DNA of 8,104 nt from Nitrospirales bacterium (GCA_013817135.1 JACDDF010000075.1:1-8104), one strand, 5' to 3'. Counted from the first letter of the stretch, positions 1-6,778 are shown. The notes: generated by a model from the letters alone, not told the origin. A program made the numbers and translations.

Positions 1-316
1 GATCCAATACCCAGGATTTATCCGATTTGGCATAACAGCAGTGGGTCTCACCTTCTTCGGCCACCGGCAGATTTCCGGTTTTCAGTCGTTGCCGGATCTC
101 GTCCAACTCCTGTTCCTCCTCAACCTGAATCCCCAGGTGATCCACACCTTTCGTAGAAACCCGCGTGGAGATGGCCAGGTTGACGCGGGGATCTTCGAGC
201 ATCCATTTGGCATAGTCCGGTTTGCGTTTAACCGGTTCCGCCCCAAACAATTTGCTGTAAAACCCGATGGCTTCTTCCAACTGTTCGACTCCGATATGAA
301 TATGAAGACGTTTCAT
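1..316 (-). CDS. arsI: ArsI/CadI-type organoarsenical C-As lyase, partial (3' end beyond the left edge)
   Basis: Vicinal-oxygen-chelate (glyoxalase/bleomycin-resistance fold) metalloenzyme. Family members of the ArsI/CadI type cleave the carbon-arsenic bond of trivalent organoarsenicals using Fe(II) and O2 in the cytoplasm. The first 105 residues are present. They begin MKRLHIHIGVEQLEEAIGFY, the typical first beta-alpha unit. His5 and His60 (in GVDHLGIQV) fit the metal-ligand positions, and the vicinal pair Cys93-Cys94 in the stretch ETHCCYAKSDKSWV matches the family's thiol pair that binds the trivalent arsenical. The third ligand, a Glu further on, lies outside the window. The start is ATG at 316-314, with a good AAGGAG Shine-Dalgarno at 330-325 and an 8-nt spacer. 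The gene lies 23 nt downstream of arsR on the same strand, so the two almost certainly share a transcript. Plain glyoxalase function is unlikely given the CC motif and the arsR neighbour. Confidence 0.88.
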   Translation of the reverse strand, partial: MKRLHIHIGVEQLEEAIGFYSKLFGAEPVKRKPDYAKWMLEDPRVNLAISTRVSTKGVDHLGIQVEEEQELDEIRQRLKTGNLPVAEEGETHCCYAKSDKSWVLD

Positions 317-339
317 GGATGTGTCTCCTTGTTAGGGGG

Positions 340-690
340 TTAGCAACAATTCGAGAGTTCAATGATGCTGCATTTCTTTTTTTTATTGTCACGAATACTG
401 GCCATATCCTCGCGGCAGCAGTCCTTGACCATGTAGCGAATCAGGTCCGTAAAAAACTCAAAATTGGCGCTATAGATGATGGACCGGCCTTTTCGCCGTG
501 AGAGGACCAGCCCCGCGTTGCTCATGTGCGAGAGGTGAAAGGATAGGGTGTTATGGGGAATGGCCAGGGCCTCCCTTACCGTCCCGGCGGGTGCCCCCTC
601 CGGGCCATATTCCACCAGCAGACGAAAGACACGCAGACGCGTATCTTGTGAGAGGGCCGCAAAAGCCAGAAGGGCATCATTAATTTCCAT
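340..690 (-). CDS. arsR: ArsR/SmtB-family arsenic-responsive repressor
   Basis: A 116-residue winged-helix dimeric repressor of an arsenic operon. The helix-turn-helix spans roughly residues 35-68 (recognition region PHNTLSFHLSHMSNAGLV), followed by the beta wing RRKGRSIIYSA at 65-75. It lacks the ELCVCDL arsenic site that classical ArsR proteins carry in the DNA-binding helix. Instead the thiols are C-terminal: Cys91-Cys92, Cys107 and a terminal Cys115-Cys116. That is the layout of the Acidithiobacillus ferrooxidans-type ArsR, where a CC pair plus one further C-terminal Cys bind As(III); the terminal CC is an addition I do not know from that type. The start is ATG at 690-688. There is no Shine-Dalgarno because the predicted transcription start coincides with the start codon. 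It is followed by arsI after 23 nt and probably autoregulates through the overlapping inverted repeat. Confidence 0.92.
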   Translation of the reverse strand: MEINDALLAFAALSQDTRLRVFRLLVEYGPEGAPAGTVREALAIPHNTLSFHLSHMSNAGLVLSRRKGRSIIYSANFEFFTDLIRYMVKDCCREDMASIRDNKKKKCSIIELSNCC

Positions 691-725
691 ATGTCTAGAA
701 TAATGGACATATTAAAAAAAAGCAA
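689..725 (-). promoter_or_regulatory. arsR-arsI promoter with overlapping inverted-repeat operator; leaderless start
   Basis: On the minus strand, TTGCTT at 725-720 (-35), a 17-nt spacer and TATTCT at 702-697 (-10) form a reasonable sigma70-type promoter. The seventh base after the -10 is the A of the arsR ATG (690), so the message is expected to be leaderless, which agrees with the missing Shine-Dalgarno. A perfect 7-bp inverted repeat, ATATGTC (689-695) and GACATAT (706-712), encloses the -10 and touches the start codon. That is the position expected of an ArsR operator blocking RNA polymerase. The repeat and hexamers are read directly; ArsR binding and the start site are inferred. Confidence 0.6.
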
Positions 726-782
726 GTGCGAGAGAGATGTGTGGCCATCCCATTGAGATTTATTAATTTTTCCCGGAGTCGT

Positions 783-1162
783 TCAAGGGACTATTTTTCC
801 GCTGAACGTTCTGATATATGCCAGGACTTCTCTCAACTCCTCCTCCGACAAGGCGTATTCCCACTTTCCCATGGCGGTATTGGGATGTCCATTTCTGATC
901 GTGTTTAATAATTCCTCATTCGTCTTCCTCTGAGTTGCCGGGGCATTCAAATCTGCAGGTGGCGGATTAAAGAGCGGATACCCATCCCTGCTCCTGCCTT
1001 CCCATGAAAGGCACAACACAAACATTGATAGAGGGATTTACCTTTCTCAATCGTTTCTTCCTAAACGTTCGCCCCCACATCCGTCATCAACCGGAATGCA
1101 AACCCCATCAGCGCGATGTCCCCAGGAGGACGTACTATAGAAAATGCATTCTTCGTAAACAT
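783..1162 (-). pseudogene. Class I cytochrome c, degraded (nonsense, lost haem Cys, frameshift)
   Basis: Remnant of a periplasmic mono-haem cytochrome c. A gene-like start survives: GGGAG at 1174-1170, 7 nt before ATG 1162-1160, then a hydrophobic, signal-like N-terminus (MFTKNAFSIV...ALMGFAF). Three lesions follow. An amber TAG sits at codon 34 (1063-1061), in frame with the downstream EETIEKGKSLYQ, which is normal cytochrome sequence. The haem site (1018-1004) reads C-C-A-F-H where CXXCH is required, as if TGT had become TTT. One G appears to be missing in the GGG at 988-986, moving the reading frame before DGYPLFNPPPADLN. The remaining C-terminal half is well preserved, with NTAM supplying the axial Met and LSEEELREVLAYIRTFSG the last helix. 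It lies 39 nt after the lipoprotein gene on the same strand. Even if the indel were a sequencing error, the other two lesions would abolish a c-type cytochrome. Confidence 0.82.
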
Positions 1163-1201
1163 GCTCAGTCTCCCTCTATTCCATCCCGAAAGATGCACGA
1201 C

Positions 1202-1840
1202 TTAGCAGTGTGACGGTTGACCAGTTTGTAGACAGCCCTGCAACCAGTGTTTCAGCTCAACCAAGAACCTCCCTGTCGTTTTCTGGGCAGCTTGCACACC
1301 ACCATAGGCATCTTCGCTTGGTGCAGCTTCCCGAAATTCAAAACTCCGCGTTCCAATGACACGCGGGTCATAGACCGTTACAAGTTGAGCCCGCAGGGTC
1401 AATCGAATTCGACTCGGTTGTTGCGTGAATTCCTGAACCAAAACCACCTGGGATAGGTCCAGGCGATAGTCCCTTCGAAGCACGGAAGGCAGTTGAATCA
1501 CCGCACCCCATTCCGCACTGGTTTCGAGTGCGTTTGTGATTAACGGGAACAGCATACGAGCGGGAGAATCGACCCATTGGCTAGTGGCAAAATACTGAAG
1601 TTCATGCGGAACCTGTTCATAAGCCATTCGTGGCGATTCAAAGCCAGGAGCCGGTTGAGGGGGCGAGATCAAAAGATCCGGCACATTCATGAGACGGGAT
1701 TTGGTTATTTCCAGAGCGTCTCCCCCCTTCGCTATTTCCAGGACATACGAGCGCATGGGCTCATCCGTCCCTCGAAAGAGCGCACAGGCGGAAAGTTCTG
1801 TCAAAAAAAATATTGCCGTAAGTAGGAACAAAGCTTTCAT
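1202..1840 (-). CDS. PqiC-like ABC-transport auxiliary outer-membrane lipoprotein
   Basis: A 212-residue lipoprotein of the ABC_trans_aux/PqiC (former DUF330) type, the periplasmic-facing outer-membrane partner of MCE transporters. The start chosen is ATG at 1840-1838. It gives a clean lipoprotein signal: MKALFLLTAIFFLTELSAC, with Lys2, a hydrophobic core and the lipobox L-S-A-C ending at Cys19. The residue after the Cys is Ala, not Asp, consistent with Lol sorting to the outer membrane. The mature part contains the family's SYVLEI opening strand, a central RMAYEQVPHELQYFATSQWV segment typical of the family, and an amphipathic C-terminus ending in HWLQGCLQTGQPSHC. A longer in-frame start at 1882 overlaps mlaD and puts charged and polar residues before the signal, so I rejected it. 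It begins 4 nt after the mlaD stop and is the last gene of the mla operon. Confidence 0.85.
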   Translation of the reverse strand: MKALFLLTAIFFLTELSACALFRGTDEPMRSYVLEIAKGGDALEITKSRLMNVPDLLISPPQPAPGFESPRMAYEQVPHELQYFATSQWVDSPARMLFPLITNALETSAEWGAVIQLPSVLRRDYRLDLSQVVLVQEFTQQPSRIRLTLRAQLVTVYDPRVIGTRSFEFREAAPSEDAYGGVQAAQKTTGRFLVELKHWLQGCLQTGQPSHC

Positions 1841-1844
1841 AGAT

Positions 1845-2810
1845 TTACTCACCGGGACCTCTGGGCTGAGAGGAACGCCCATAAATGAGGGAATCGGGTG
1901 CCCGCTCGATGTGATGCGCGACCCGTTGCAACGTGGCTGTAAGCTGCCGGAGTTCGGTCACTAATTGCCCGGTTTCGCCCAATGTCTCGCGTGTGAATTG
2001 TTGGATGTCCGGACGGCTGTCCTGAACGACGGTCTCCAGCGTCTTTCCCGTTCGGGCTAATTCTTCCGCCACCCCTTGGACCGCCGTGGCACTCTGGTGA
2101 ATGCGCGCGACCAGTCTTGGCATGTCTTCGTTCACCGTTGAGGTCAGGATGGCCAGATTCTCGGCAGCTTCAGCCGCCCGATCAATTCCCTGGGCCATGG
2201 TTTCCTGATGCCGACTCAATGTATGAGACACCATGGCAAGGTCATTCAGAATGCCTTCCATCTTTAAGCGATTTCCCTCATTCAGGAAAGCCGTGGCCTG
2301 TTCACTCAAGGCATGCATACTGCTCAAGAGATTGAAAAGTCCCTGCTCTGAAAGAAGACGCGAGAGTGCCATATCCAAACGAAAGAACAGCGAGGGTTTC
2401 GTCTGAATGACTGGATATTCCTGACCGGGTTCGGGTTCCAATCTCGGAACATTGAGACTCCCTCCTTCCAAATTCATTGTCGCCAATCCGGTTAATCCTT
2501 GTGTCTCCAACGTCGCGACCGTATCGGTCTTGATCGGGGTGCCCCGAAGAATATCAAGCGTCAGACGGACCTCCTCGGGATTATCCGGATTCAAGGCAAT
2601 CTCCTTCACTCGCCCCACATTCACCCCCCGATATTTCACCGTCGAGTCGACGCTTAACCCGGACACGGATTGTCGCATGTAGGCATGGTACTGGTCATAC
2701 GCGCCGCGGTAATCCGATTTCCCCAACCACAACACCATTCCAACCGCAACCGCACCCAGAACAAAGACGAACACTCCCACAATGACGTAATTACCTCGCG
2801 GCTCCATCAT
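1845..2810 (-). CDS. mlaD: MlaD-like MCE-domain lipid-binding protein with long helical tail
   Basis: A 321-residue inner-membrane-anchored periplasmic MCE protein, expected to form a hexameric ring that receives lipid from the MlaE/MlaF engine. An N-terminal transmembrane helix spans about residues 9-30 (VIVGVFVFVLGAVAVGMVLW). The MCE domain follows at about 40-117, with the characteristic VSGLSVDSTVKYRGVNVGRV and the pore-loop-like ETQGLTGLATMNLEGG. Residues about 140-300 are predicted to be long helix or coiled coil without Pro-rich breaks, much longer than the tail of E. coli MlaD (183 residues in total). The C-terminus ends in PDSLIYGRSSQPRGPGE, a tail I recognise from proteobacterial-type MlaD homologues. 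Its ATG overlaps the mlaF stop in an ATGA (2810-2807), implying translational coupling; Met2 is an alternative start. Confidence 0.9.
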   Translation of the reverse strand: MMEPRGNYVIVGVFVFVLGAVAVGMVLWLGKSDYRGAYDQYHAYMRQSVSGLSVDSTVKYRGVNVGRVKEIALNPDNPEEVRLTLDILRGTPIKTDTVATLETQGLTGLATMNLEGGSLNVPRLEPEPGQEYPVIQTKPSLFFRLDMALSRLLSEQGLFNLLSSMHALSEQATAFLNEGNRLKMEGILNDLAMVSHTLSRHQETMAQGIDRAAEAAENLAILTSTVNEDMPRLVARIHQSATAVQGVAEELARTGKTLETVVQDSRPDIQQFTRETLGETGQLVTELRQLTATLQRVAHHIERAPDSLIYGRSSQPRGPGE

Positions 2811-3601
2811 GATACCCCGTATTGACTCTGGGCCGCCCTTCCCCGGGGGCCATGGAAATATTCATGAATGATAGGATCGCGTGATTCCGCCAGTTCTCGC
2901 ATTGTCCCTACACCCAGGATTGTGCCGTTCCCGAGCACTGCGACACGATCTGCGATGCGCCAGAGAGAATCAAGGTCATGCGTGACCATCACCACAGTTA
3001 ATCCGAGTACCGCTTTCAACTGAAGGACCAAATCATCAAATCCTGCCGCAATGATGGGATCCAAGCCGGCAGTGGGTTCATCCAGAAAGAGTAGTTCGGG
3101 ATCCATGACAATCGCCCGTGCCAGCGAAGCCCGTCGCCGCATACCCCCACTCAATTCATTTGGGAATTTACCGGCACTGTCCATGGGCAGATCGACCGTG
3201 GCAATTTTCATGGCCACAATGTCGCGAATCAGTTCCGATGAGACATCCGTATGCTCTTTTAACGGCACGGCCACATTTTCGGCCAACGTCAACGAACTGA
3301 ATAACCCGCCCTGCTGAAACATGACCCCCAATCGCCGGTACACATTCTGTGCGTCCTGCTCTCCTAGCCCTGACACGTCTTGTCCGAAAAGTCGAATGGT
3401 TCCTTCAGTCTGTTCGTGTAATCCAATGATTTCTCGTAGGAGTGTGGATTTCCCTGATCCATTGCCACCTGCGATGGCAAAGATCTCCCCCGGCATAATC
3501 GTTAAATTGACATCCTCATGGACAACAGTGGAACCAAATCGTGTGCAGACGTGGCTCACTTCAATGACAGGATTTGACGTGTACAGTGTTTCTGAAGGCA
3601 T
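2807..3601 (-). CDS. mlaF: MlaF-like ABC transporter ATPase for lipid transport
   Basis: Cytoplasmic ATPase powering the MCE lipid transporter, 264 residues. All nucleotide-binding motifs are intact, counting from ATG 3601-3599: Walker A GGNGSGKST at 45-53, Q-loop FQQGGLFSSLTLAENV from about 95, signature ELSGGMRRRASLARA from 149, Walker B ELLFLDEP at 169-176 with catalytic Glu, D-loop AGLD, and H-loop VTHDL with His208. The LSGGM-RRR signature is of the Mla/Mkl subfamily. The C-terminus ends in EYFHGPRGRAAQSQYGVS. A TTG six codons upstream (3619) is also open, but ATG 3601 lies 2 nt past the mlaE stop and has a GGTGG-type ribosome site about 11 nt before it, so I prefer it. It is tightly coupled to mlaE upstream and mlaD downstream. 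Confidence 0.93.
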   Translation of the reverse strand: MPSETLYTSNPVIEVSHVCTRFGSTVVHEDVNLTIMPGEIFAIAGGNGSGKSTLLREIIGLHEQTEGTIRLFGQDVSGLGEQDAQNVYRRLGVMFQQGGLFSSLTLAENVAVPLKEHTDVSSELIRDIVAMKIATVDLPMDSAGKFPNELSGGMRRRASLARAIVMDPELLFLDEPTAGLDPIIAAGFDDLVLQLKAVLGLTVVMVTHDLDSLWRIADRVAVLGNGTILGVGTMRELAESRDPIIHEYFHGPRGRAAQSQYGVS

Positions 3602-3603
3602 CG

Positions 3604-4731
3604 TTAAATTTTCCACCAACTAAAGACAATGCTACACACCGCATCAAACACGATAACCAGAAAAATACTTTGGACCACACCAATCGTGGTTCTTTTTCCC
3701 ACATCATCGACATTGCCCCGGATCTGAAACCCCTGATAACAGCCGACCATAGCGATGATAACGGCAAAACACGGGGCTTTCCCCATCCCGAGGAAAAAGT
3801 GCCGGAGTGCCACGGATTCTTCAAATCGCCCCACAAACTCCACTCCGCTGACATTAAGCTGACTGGAGGCAACCAAGGCGCCTCCAATGACTCCAAGAAT
3901 ATCCGCATACACCGTCAAAAGAGGAACAGCGATGACGAGCGCAAAGACCCGTGGAAGTACCAGCAATTGCATGGGCGAAAGCCCCAGAGTCCTGACGGCA
4001 TCCAACTCTTCCGTCACCTTCATCGTTCCAATCTGAGCGGCATAGGCTGATCCCGAACGCCCGGCAATCAGAATGGCGACGATCAAGGGAGAAATTTCCC
4101 GGAACAATGAGATGCCGACAAGATCCACCACAAAAATATTGGCTCCAAACTGGCGCAATTGTTCGGCACCCTGATACGCAATCACCACACCCATGAGGAA
4201 GGCGAGCAACCCGGTAATCGGCAACGCATGATACCCATCCCGGTCGAGGCTGTGGAACACCGCCCTCCACCTGATTAATGAAGGCCGTCGGAGTGCCCCG
4301 GAGACATGAACCGTTGCCTCTCCGACAAAATCCAGAGCTCTTACCGCTTGCTGACTTTTCTGCCTCCCCCATTGTTCGAGCTGACTCAGGTATCCGGGTT
4401 CTGAGACATCCACTTCATCGATTCGACTCCGGTTGCAAGAGACCATCTGTAGCAATTCGCCAAACTCAGCTCGCAACCCTTGAACCGAGACCCGACGTCC
4501 TTCCTTGCGGAGTGTCATCAGCGTGCGATGCAACAACACCGCTCCCCCGGTGTCCATTGCACTGATCTTCATGGTATCGCACATGAGTTCGGACATATCC
4601 GGCCATTTGATGGTCTGAAGCGCATGATCCAGTGCCGCTAAGTTTGGAATGGTCCATGCCCCTTCGCATTGAATAATCATATCCTCAATAATACAAATTC
4701 TGGGTTCTATGCTTGATGAGGATTCAACCAT
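3604..4731 (-). CDS. mlaE: STAS-MlaE fusion: lipid ABC transporter permease
   Basis: A 375-residue inner-membrane permease of the MCE lipid transporter with its regulatory STAS domain fused in front. Residues about 15-105 form a STAS/MlaB-like domain; the motif ISAMDTGGAVLLHRTL at 57-72 corresponds to MlaB's conserved Asp-Thr/Ser-Gly loop. A linker (about 110-150) leads to the MlaE fold at about 155-375, with an interfacial helix and five transmembrane helices. The conserved coupling signature lies in about 222-261, including GRSGSAYAAQIGTMKVTEEL, then DAVRTLGLSPMQLLVLPR. RGNVDDVGKRTTIGVVQS near 338-355 precedes the last helix, and the protein ends FSWWKI. In E. coli, MlaB is a separate protein bound to MlaF; the fusion explains why no mlaB is seen here. 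It is the first gene of the operon. The ribosome site is weak (AGG about 11 nt before the ATG), and the gene starts 123 nt after the broken histidine kinase. Confidence 0.92.
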   Translation of the reverse strand: MVESSSSIEPRICIIEDMIIQCEGAWTIPNLAALDHALQTIKWPDMSELMCDTMKISAMDTGGAVLLHRTLMTLRKEGRRVSVQGLRAEFGELLQMVSCNRSRIDEVDVSEPGYLSQLEQWGRQKSQQAVRALDFVGEATVHVSGALRRPSLIRWRAVFHSLDRDGYHALPITGLLAFLMGVVIAYQGAEQLRQFGANIFVVDLVGISLFREISPLIVAILIAGRSGSAYAAQIGTMKVTEELDAVRTLGLSPMQLLVLPRVFALVIAVPLLTVYADILGVIGGALVASSQLNVSGVEFVGRFEESVALRHFFLGMGKAPCFAVIIAMVGCYQGFQIRGNVDDVGKRTTIGVVQSIFLVIVFDAVCSIVFSWWKI

Positions 4732-4838
4732 GCTCAGACCTACGCCCTTTTCACCTATTCATGAAATATTTCAAAAAGAGCCTGAGTTCCATCTGATGGC
4801 TCCAATGAGAAGTAGAAGCACATTCAAACGGAAAACGA

Positions 4839-4850
4839 AATTTCGAAATT
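4839..4850. repeat. 12-bp perfect palindrome in the kinase-mlaE intergenic region
   Basis: AATTTCGAAATT is a perfect palindrome, overlapping a second one, CGAAATTTCG (4836-4845). It sits just past the stop codon of the kinase and about 110 nt upstream of mlaE, in the 123-nt spacer where an mla promoter or operator would lie. No convincing -35/-10 pair for mlaE was found in this spacer. It could be a regulator site or simply AT-rich chance. Confidence 0.3.
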
Positions 4851-4854
4851 GGGG

Positions 4855-6608
4855 TTAGGTTTCTGGAAAAAGTGGAATCCACGCAGAAATTGTGGTGCCT
4901 TTGCCCATGGAGGCTTTGACGTCAAAGGTCCCCTGCACCACACGAATTCGTTCCTTCATCCCGATCAGCCCTAACCCGTGAGTCCCTGCCCGGACAGCCT
5001 GAGGGATAAATCCTTTACCATTATCCGTAATGACGAGCTGGAGGCCGGTCTCCAGTCCCATCACTTCCACAAACACCTGAGACGCCTCCGCATGCTTCGC
5101 CACATTTCAAACATTCCTGCGTAACCCGGTAGACACATAACGCGATATCCTGAGGCAAAATGCGAGGTACATCACGGGGTTGGAACGTGACTGGAATGTT
5201 TTCCCATTGAGAAAAATCTTTAATAGAGGACTGGAGTGCGACGACTAACCCCAGGTCATCTAAAATCGAAGGATGCAACTGGTAGGCTAGATGCCGGACG
5301 TTATCGGAAAGCGAGGACACTTGATCATTCAAGTGTTGAAGAGTCTTTTGCATCGGATCCGACTCTGGCAGAGTACTCTGAATAGATTGTATCTCGAGCG
5401 CCACCACGGCTAGCCGTTGATTCATATCATCATGAAGTTCACGGGAAAGACGGCGACGCTCATCTTCCTGAGCAGAAATGAGTTGGGCGCCAAGAGCCCG
5501 GAGCTCTTCTTGACTTTGCTCGAGTTCCTGCTCGCGGCGATGAAGGGCTTGTTCTGTCGCCTTGCGTGCCGTGACATCCCGGACAATGCCGGTAAAAAAT
5601 ATCTCTCCGTGCTTGTGCCAATACCCCAGAGACAGTTCAAGAGGAAATTCCCTGCCATCCCTTCGAAGCCCCATCAGTTCAAACATTTCCCCCTCAATAG
5701 TTTCCCCCCCCGGCTTGCGAGGCCCGTATAATTCCCTGTTGATGAGCCAGACGCAACCGTTCGGGGATGATGCGATCTAAACTCTGACCCTGCATCTCCT
5801 CCATCGTCAAGCCAAACAAGCTTTCCGCTCCGGTATTCCACAACATCACCTTCCCCTGACTATTCAACGAGATGATACCCTCGTCTGTTGATTGCACAAC
5901 CGAGTGCAACTGTTCTTGGCTTTCTCGAAGAGCCACCCCTGCCTGTTTACGCTCATGAATTTCGCTTTGCAATGATTGGTTGGACCTGCCCAACGCAAGG
6001 CTTAAGGTCATCGATGCGATCGTCACAGAATGGTTGCGGCGTAAGGTGACAAACATCATCGCCACGAAAAGCAGGCTCATACCTCCCATGGCCATATGCT
6101 GTTCATCATCCAGGACAAAGAATTGAACGAGGAGCGGGGTCATGGTCGGAAGGGTATAGGCCAGAAAAGCCCCTTCCAAGGCCGCATACACAGTCGTGGC
6201 CCCGGCGATCATGCCCCCTAGCACAAAGGTCAAAAATATCTGATGCGGAATGGAGGTTTCAGGAAAGAGTATGGCACCCGTTGTCCCCCAGAGCACGCCG
6301 GAGGCAAAGGTCCCGCCAAGAAATCTACGACCCCAGCGATGGGATTTCTGCGGAATTTTGGTCGCGTGGGTAAATTGATACCACAACAGGACCCATACCC
6401 CATTGAGCGCAATCAGAGCGGTTAACCACGTAAGCAACATGCCGTGTGAAATCACGTTCCATTGGATAACGGTTAGAATAGATCCATTGACGAGGGAGGC
6501 AATGATGCCAACCGGGGCGAGGGCATAGAGCTGGTCTACCTGCTGGGCATACAAGAGATCGCGTTCGCGTTCATCCAACACATGATCGCGTTCGCGTTCA
6601 TCCAACAC
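4855..6608 (-). pseudogene. Membrane PAS sensor histidine kinase (HisKA_3, NarX/DegS type), two frameshifts
   Basis: A composite of three reading frames that together make one kinase of about 584 residues. Segment 6608-5694 holds an N-terminal repeat, about six transmembrane helices (residues 28-200) and most of a PAS domain (VVQSTDEGIISLNSQGKVML). Segment 5686-5106 completes the PAS (MFELMGLRRDGREFPLEL), then has a coiled coil and the HisKA_3 box ERRRLSRELHDDMNQRLAVV, with phosphoacceptor His at 5434-5432. Segment 5103-4855 is HATPase_c, with DNGKGF and GLGLIGMKERI. Removing one G from the G8 tract at 5711-5704 restores QAGGETIEGEMFELM. Adding two A at about 5107-5105 restores the N-box QECLKNVAKHA; as written, its Asn is lost. 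The predicted start is GTG 6608; GGAGGG lies only 3 nt before it, too close for a normal site. No response regulator lies next to it. It is either a pseudogene, a phase-variable gene or a sequence with errors. Confidence 0.8.
5704..5711. repeat. G8/C8 homopolymer tract inside the kinase PAS domain
   Basis: Eight consecutive C on the plus strand (G8 in the coding sense). With eight, the kinase reads SQAGGGNY and stops at 5694. With seven it continues in frame through the rest of the PAS domain. The tract is the longest G/C homopolymer I noticed in the window. Confidence 0.9.
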
Positions 6609-6610
6609 AT
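6557..6610. repeat. Perfect 27-bp tandem duplication (2 copies) at the kinase N-terminus
   Basis: Copies at 6557-6583 and 6584-6610 are identical, begin GATCGCGTTCGCGTTCATCC and end AACACAT. Being 27 bp, the duplication keeps the frame and gives the kinase a doubled N-terminus: (V/M)LDERERD-H-VLDERERD-LLYAQ. It also duplicates the GTG start codon (6608 and 6581). Each copy itself contains GCGTTC twice. It looks like a recent slippage or unequal-exchange event. Confidence 0.95.
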
Positions 6611-6714
6611 GCCCTCCACAAACTTTCCAAGGAACGTCCTGAGACCCTCTTGGATTTCCAATGTCATGTATACATTCGTGGGGGAAATACTCTTTACCTA
6701 TTGGTTAAACCCTA

Positions 6715-6743
6715 ACTGTAGAACTCTTACTGAATAATCTCAA
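6715..6743 (-). promoter_or_regulatory. Possible sigma70 promoter of the histidine kinase gene
   Basis: On the minus strand, TTGAGA (6743-6738), a 17-nt spacer and TACAGT (6720-6715) resemble -35 and -10 elements. Transcription would start near 6708, leaving a leader of about 100 nt before the GTG at 6608. It lies in the spacer just downstream of the glutaredoxin-like remnant, where the kinase promoter should be. Two moderate hexamers alone are weak evidence. Confidence 0.3.
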
Positions 6744-6778
6744 GGGCATTGAACCTTTCTACCACCGACAGACTTGGG

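Noticed and set aside
1004..1030. Single-cysteine haem attachment as a natural variant of the cytochrome
   Set aside because: Known single-Cys c haem sites lose the first Cys, keeping the one before His. Here the Cys next to His is lost and the frame is broken elsewhere.
1838..1882. Longer start (1882) for the PqiC-like lipoprotein
   Set aside because: It overlaps mlaD and places 14 polar residues before the lipoprotein signal; ATG 1840 gives a standard signal with the lipobox Cys at residue 19.
3599..3619. TTG start (3619) for mlaF
   Set aside because: It overlaps the end of mlaE and adds six non-family residues. ATG 3601 follows the mlaE stop by 2 nt with a ribosome site before it.
3574..4050. 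Plus-strand open frame of 158 codons opposite mlaF/mlaE
   Set aside because: It is antisense to two intact conserved genes, its composition is unlike a protein family, and it has no ribosome site; it is a shadow frame.
4839..4850. Palindrome as a transcription terminator
   Set aside because: It is AT-rich, has no loop and no following T run on the minus strand, so it would not form a stable terminator hairpin.
6540..6667. Alternative 43-codon frame from ATG 6667 (MTLEIQEGLRTFLGKFVEGM...) over the kinase N-terminus
   Set aside because: It has no ribosome site, runs in a different frame from the kinase and stops at about 6536. It could be an original kinase start lost by another frameshift, but nothing supports that.
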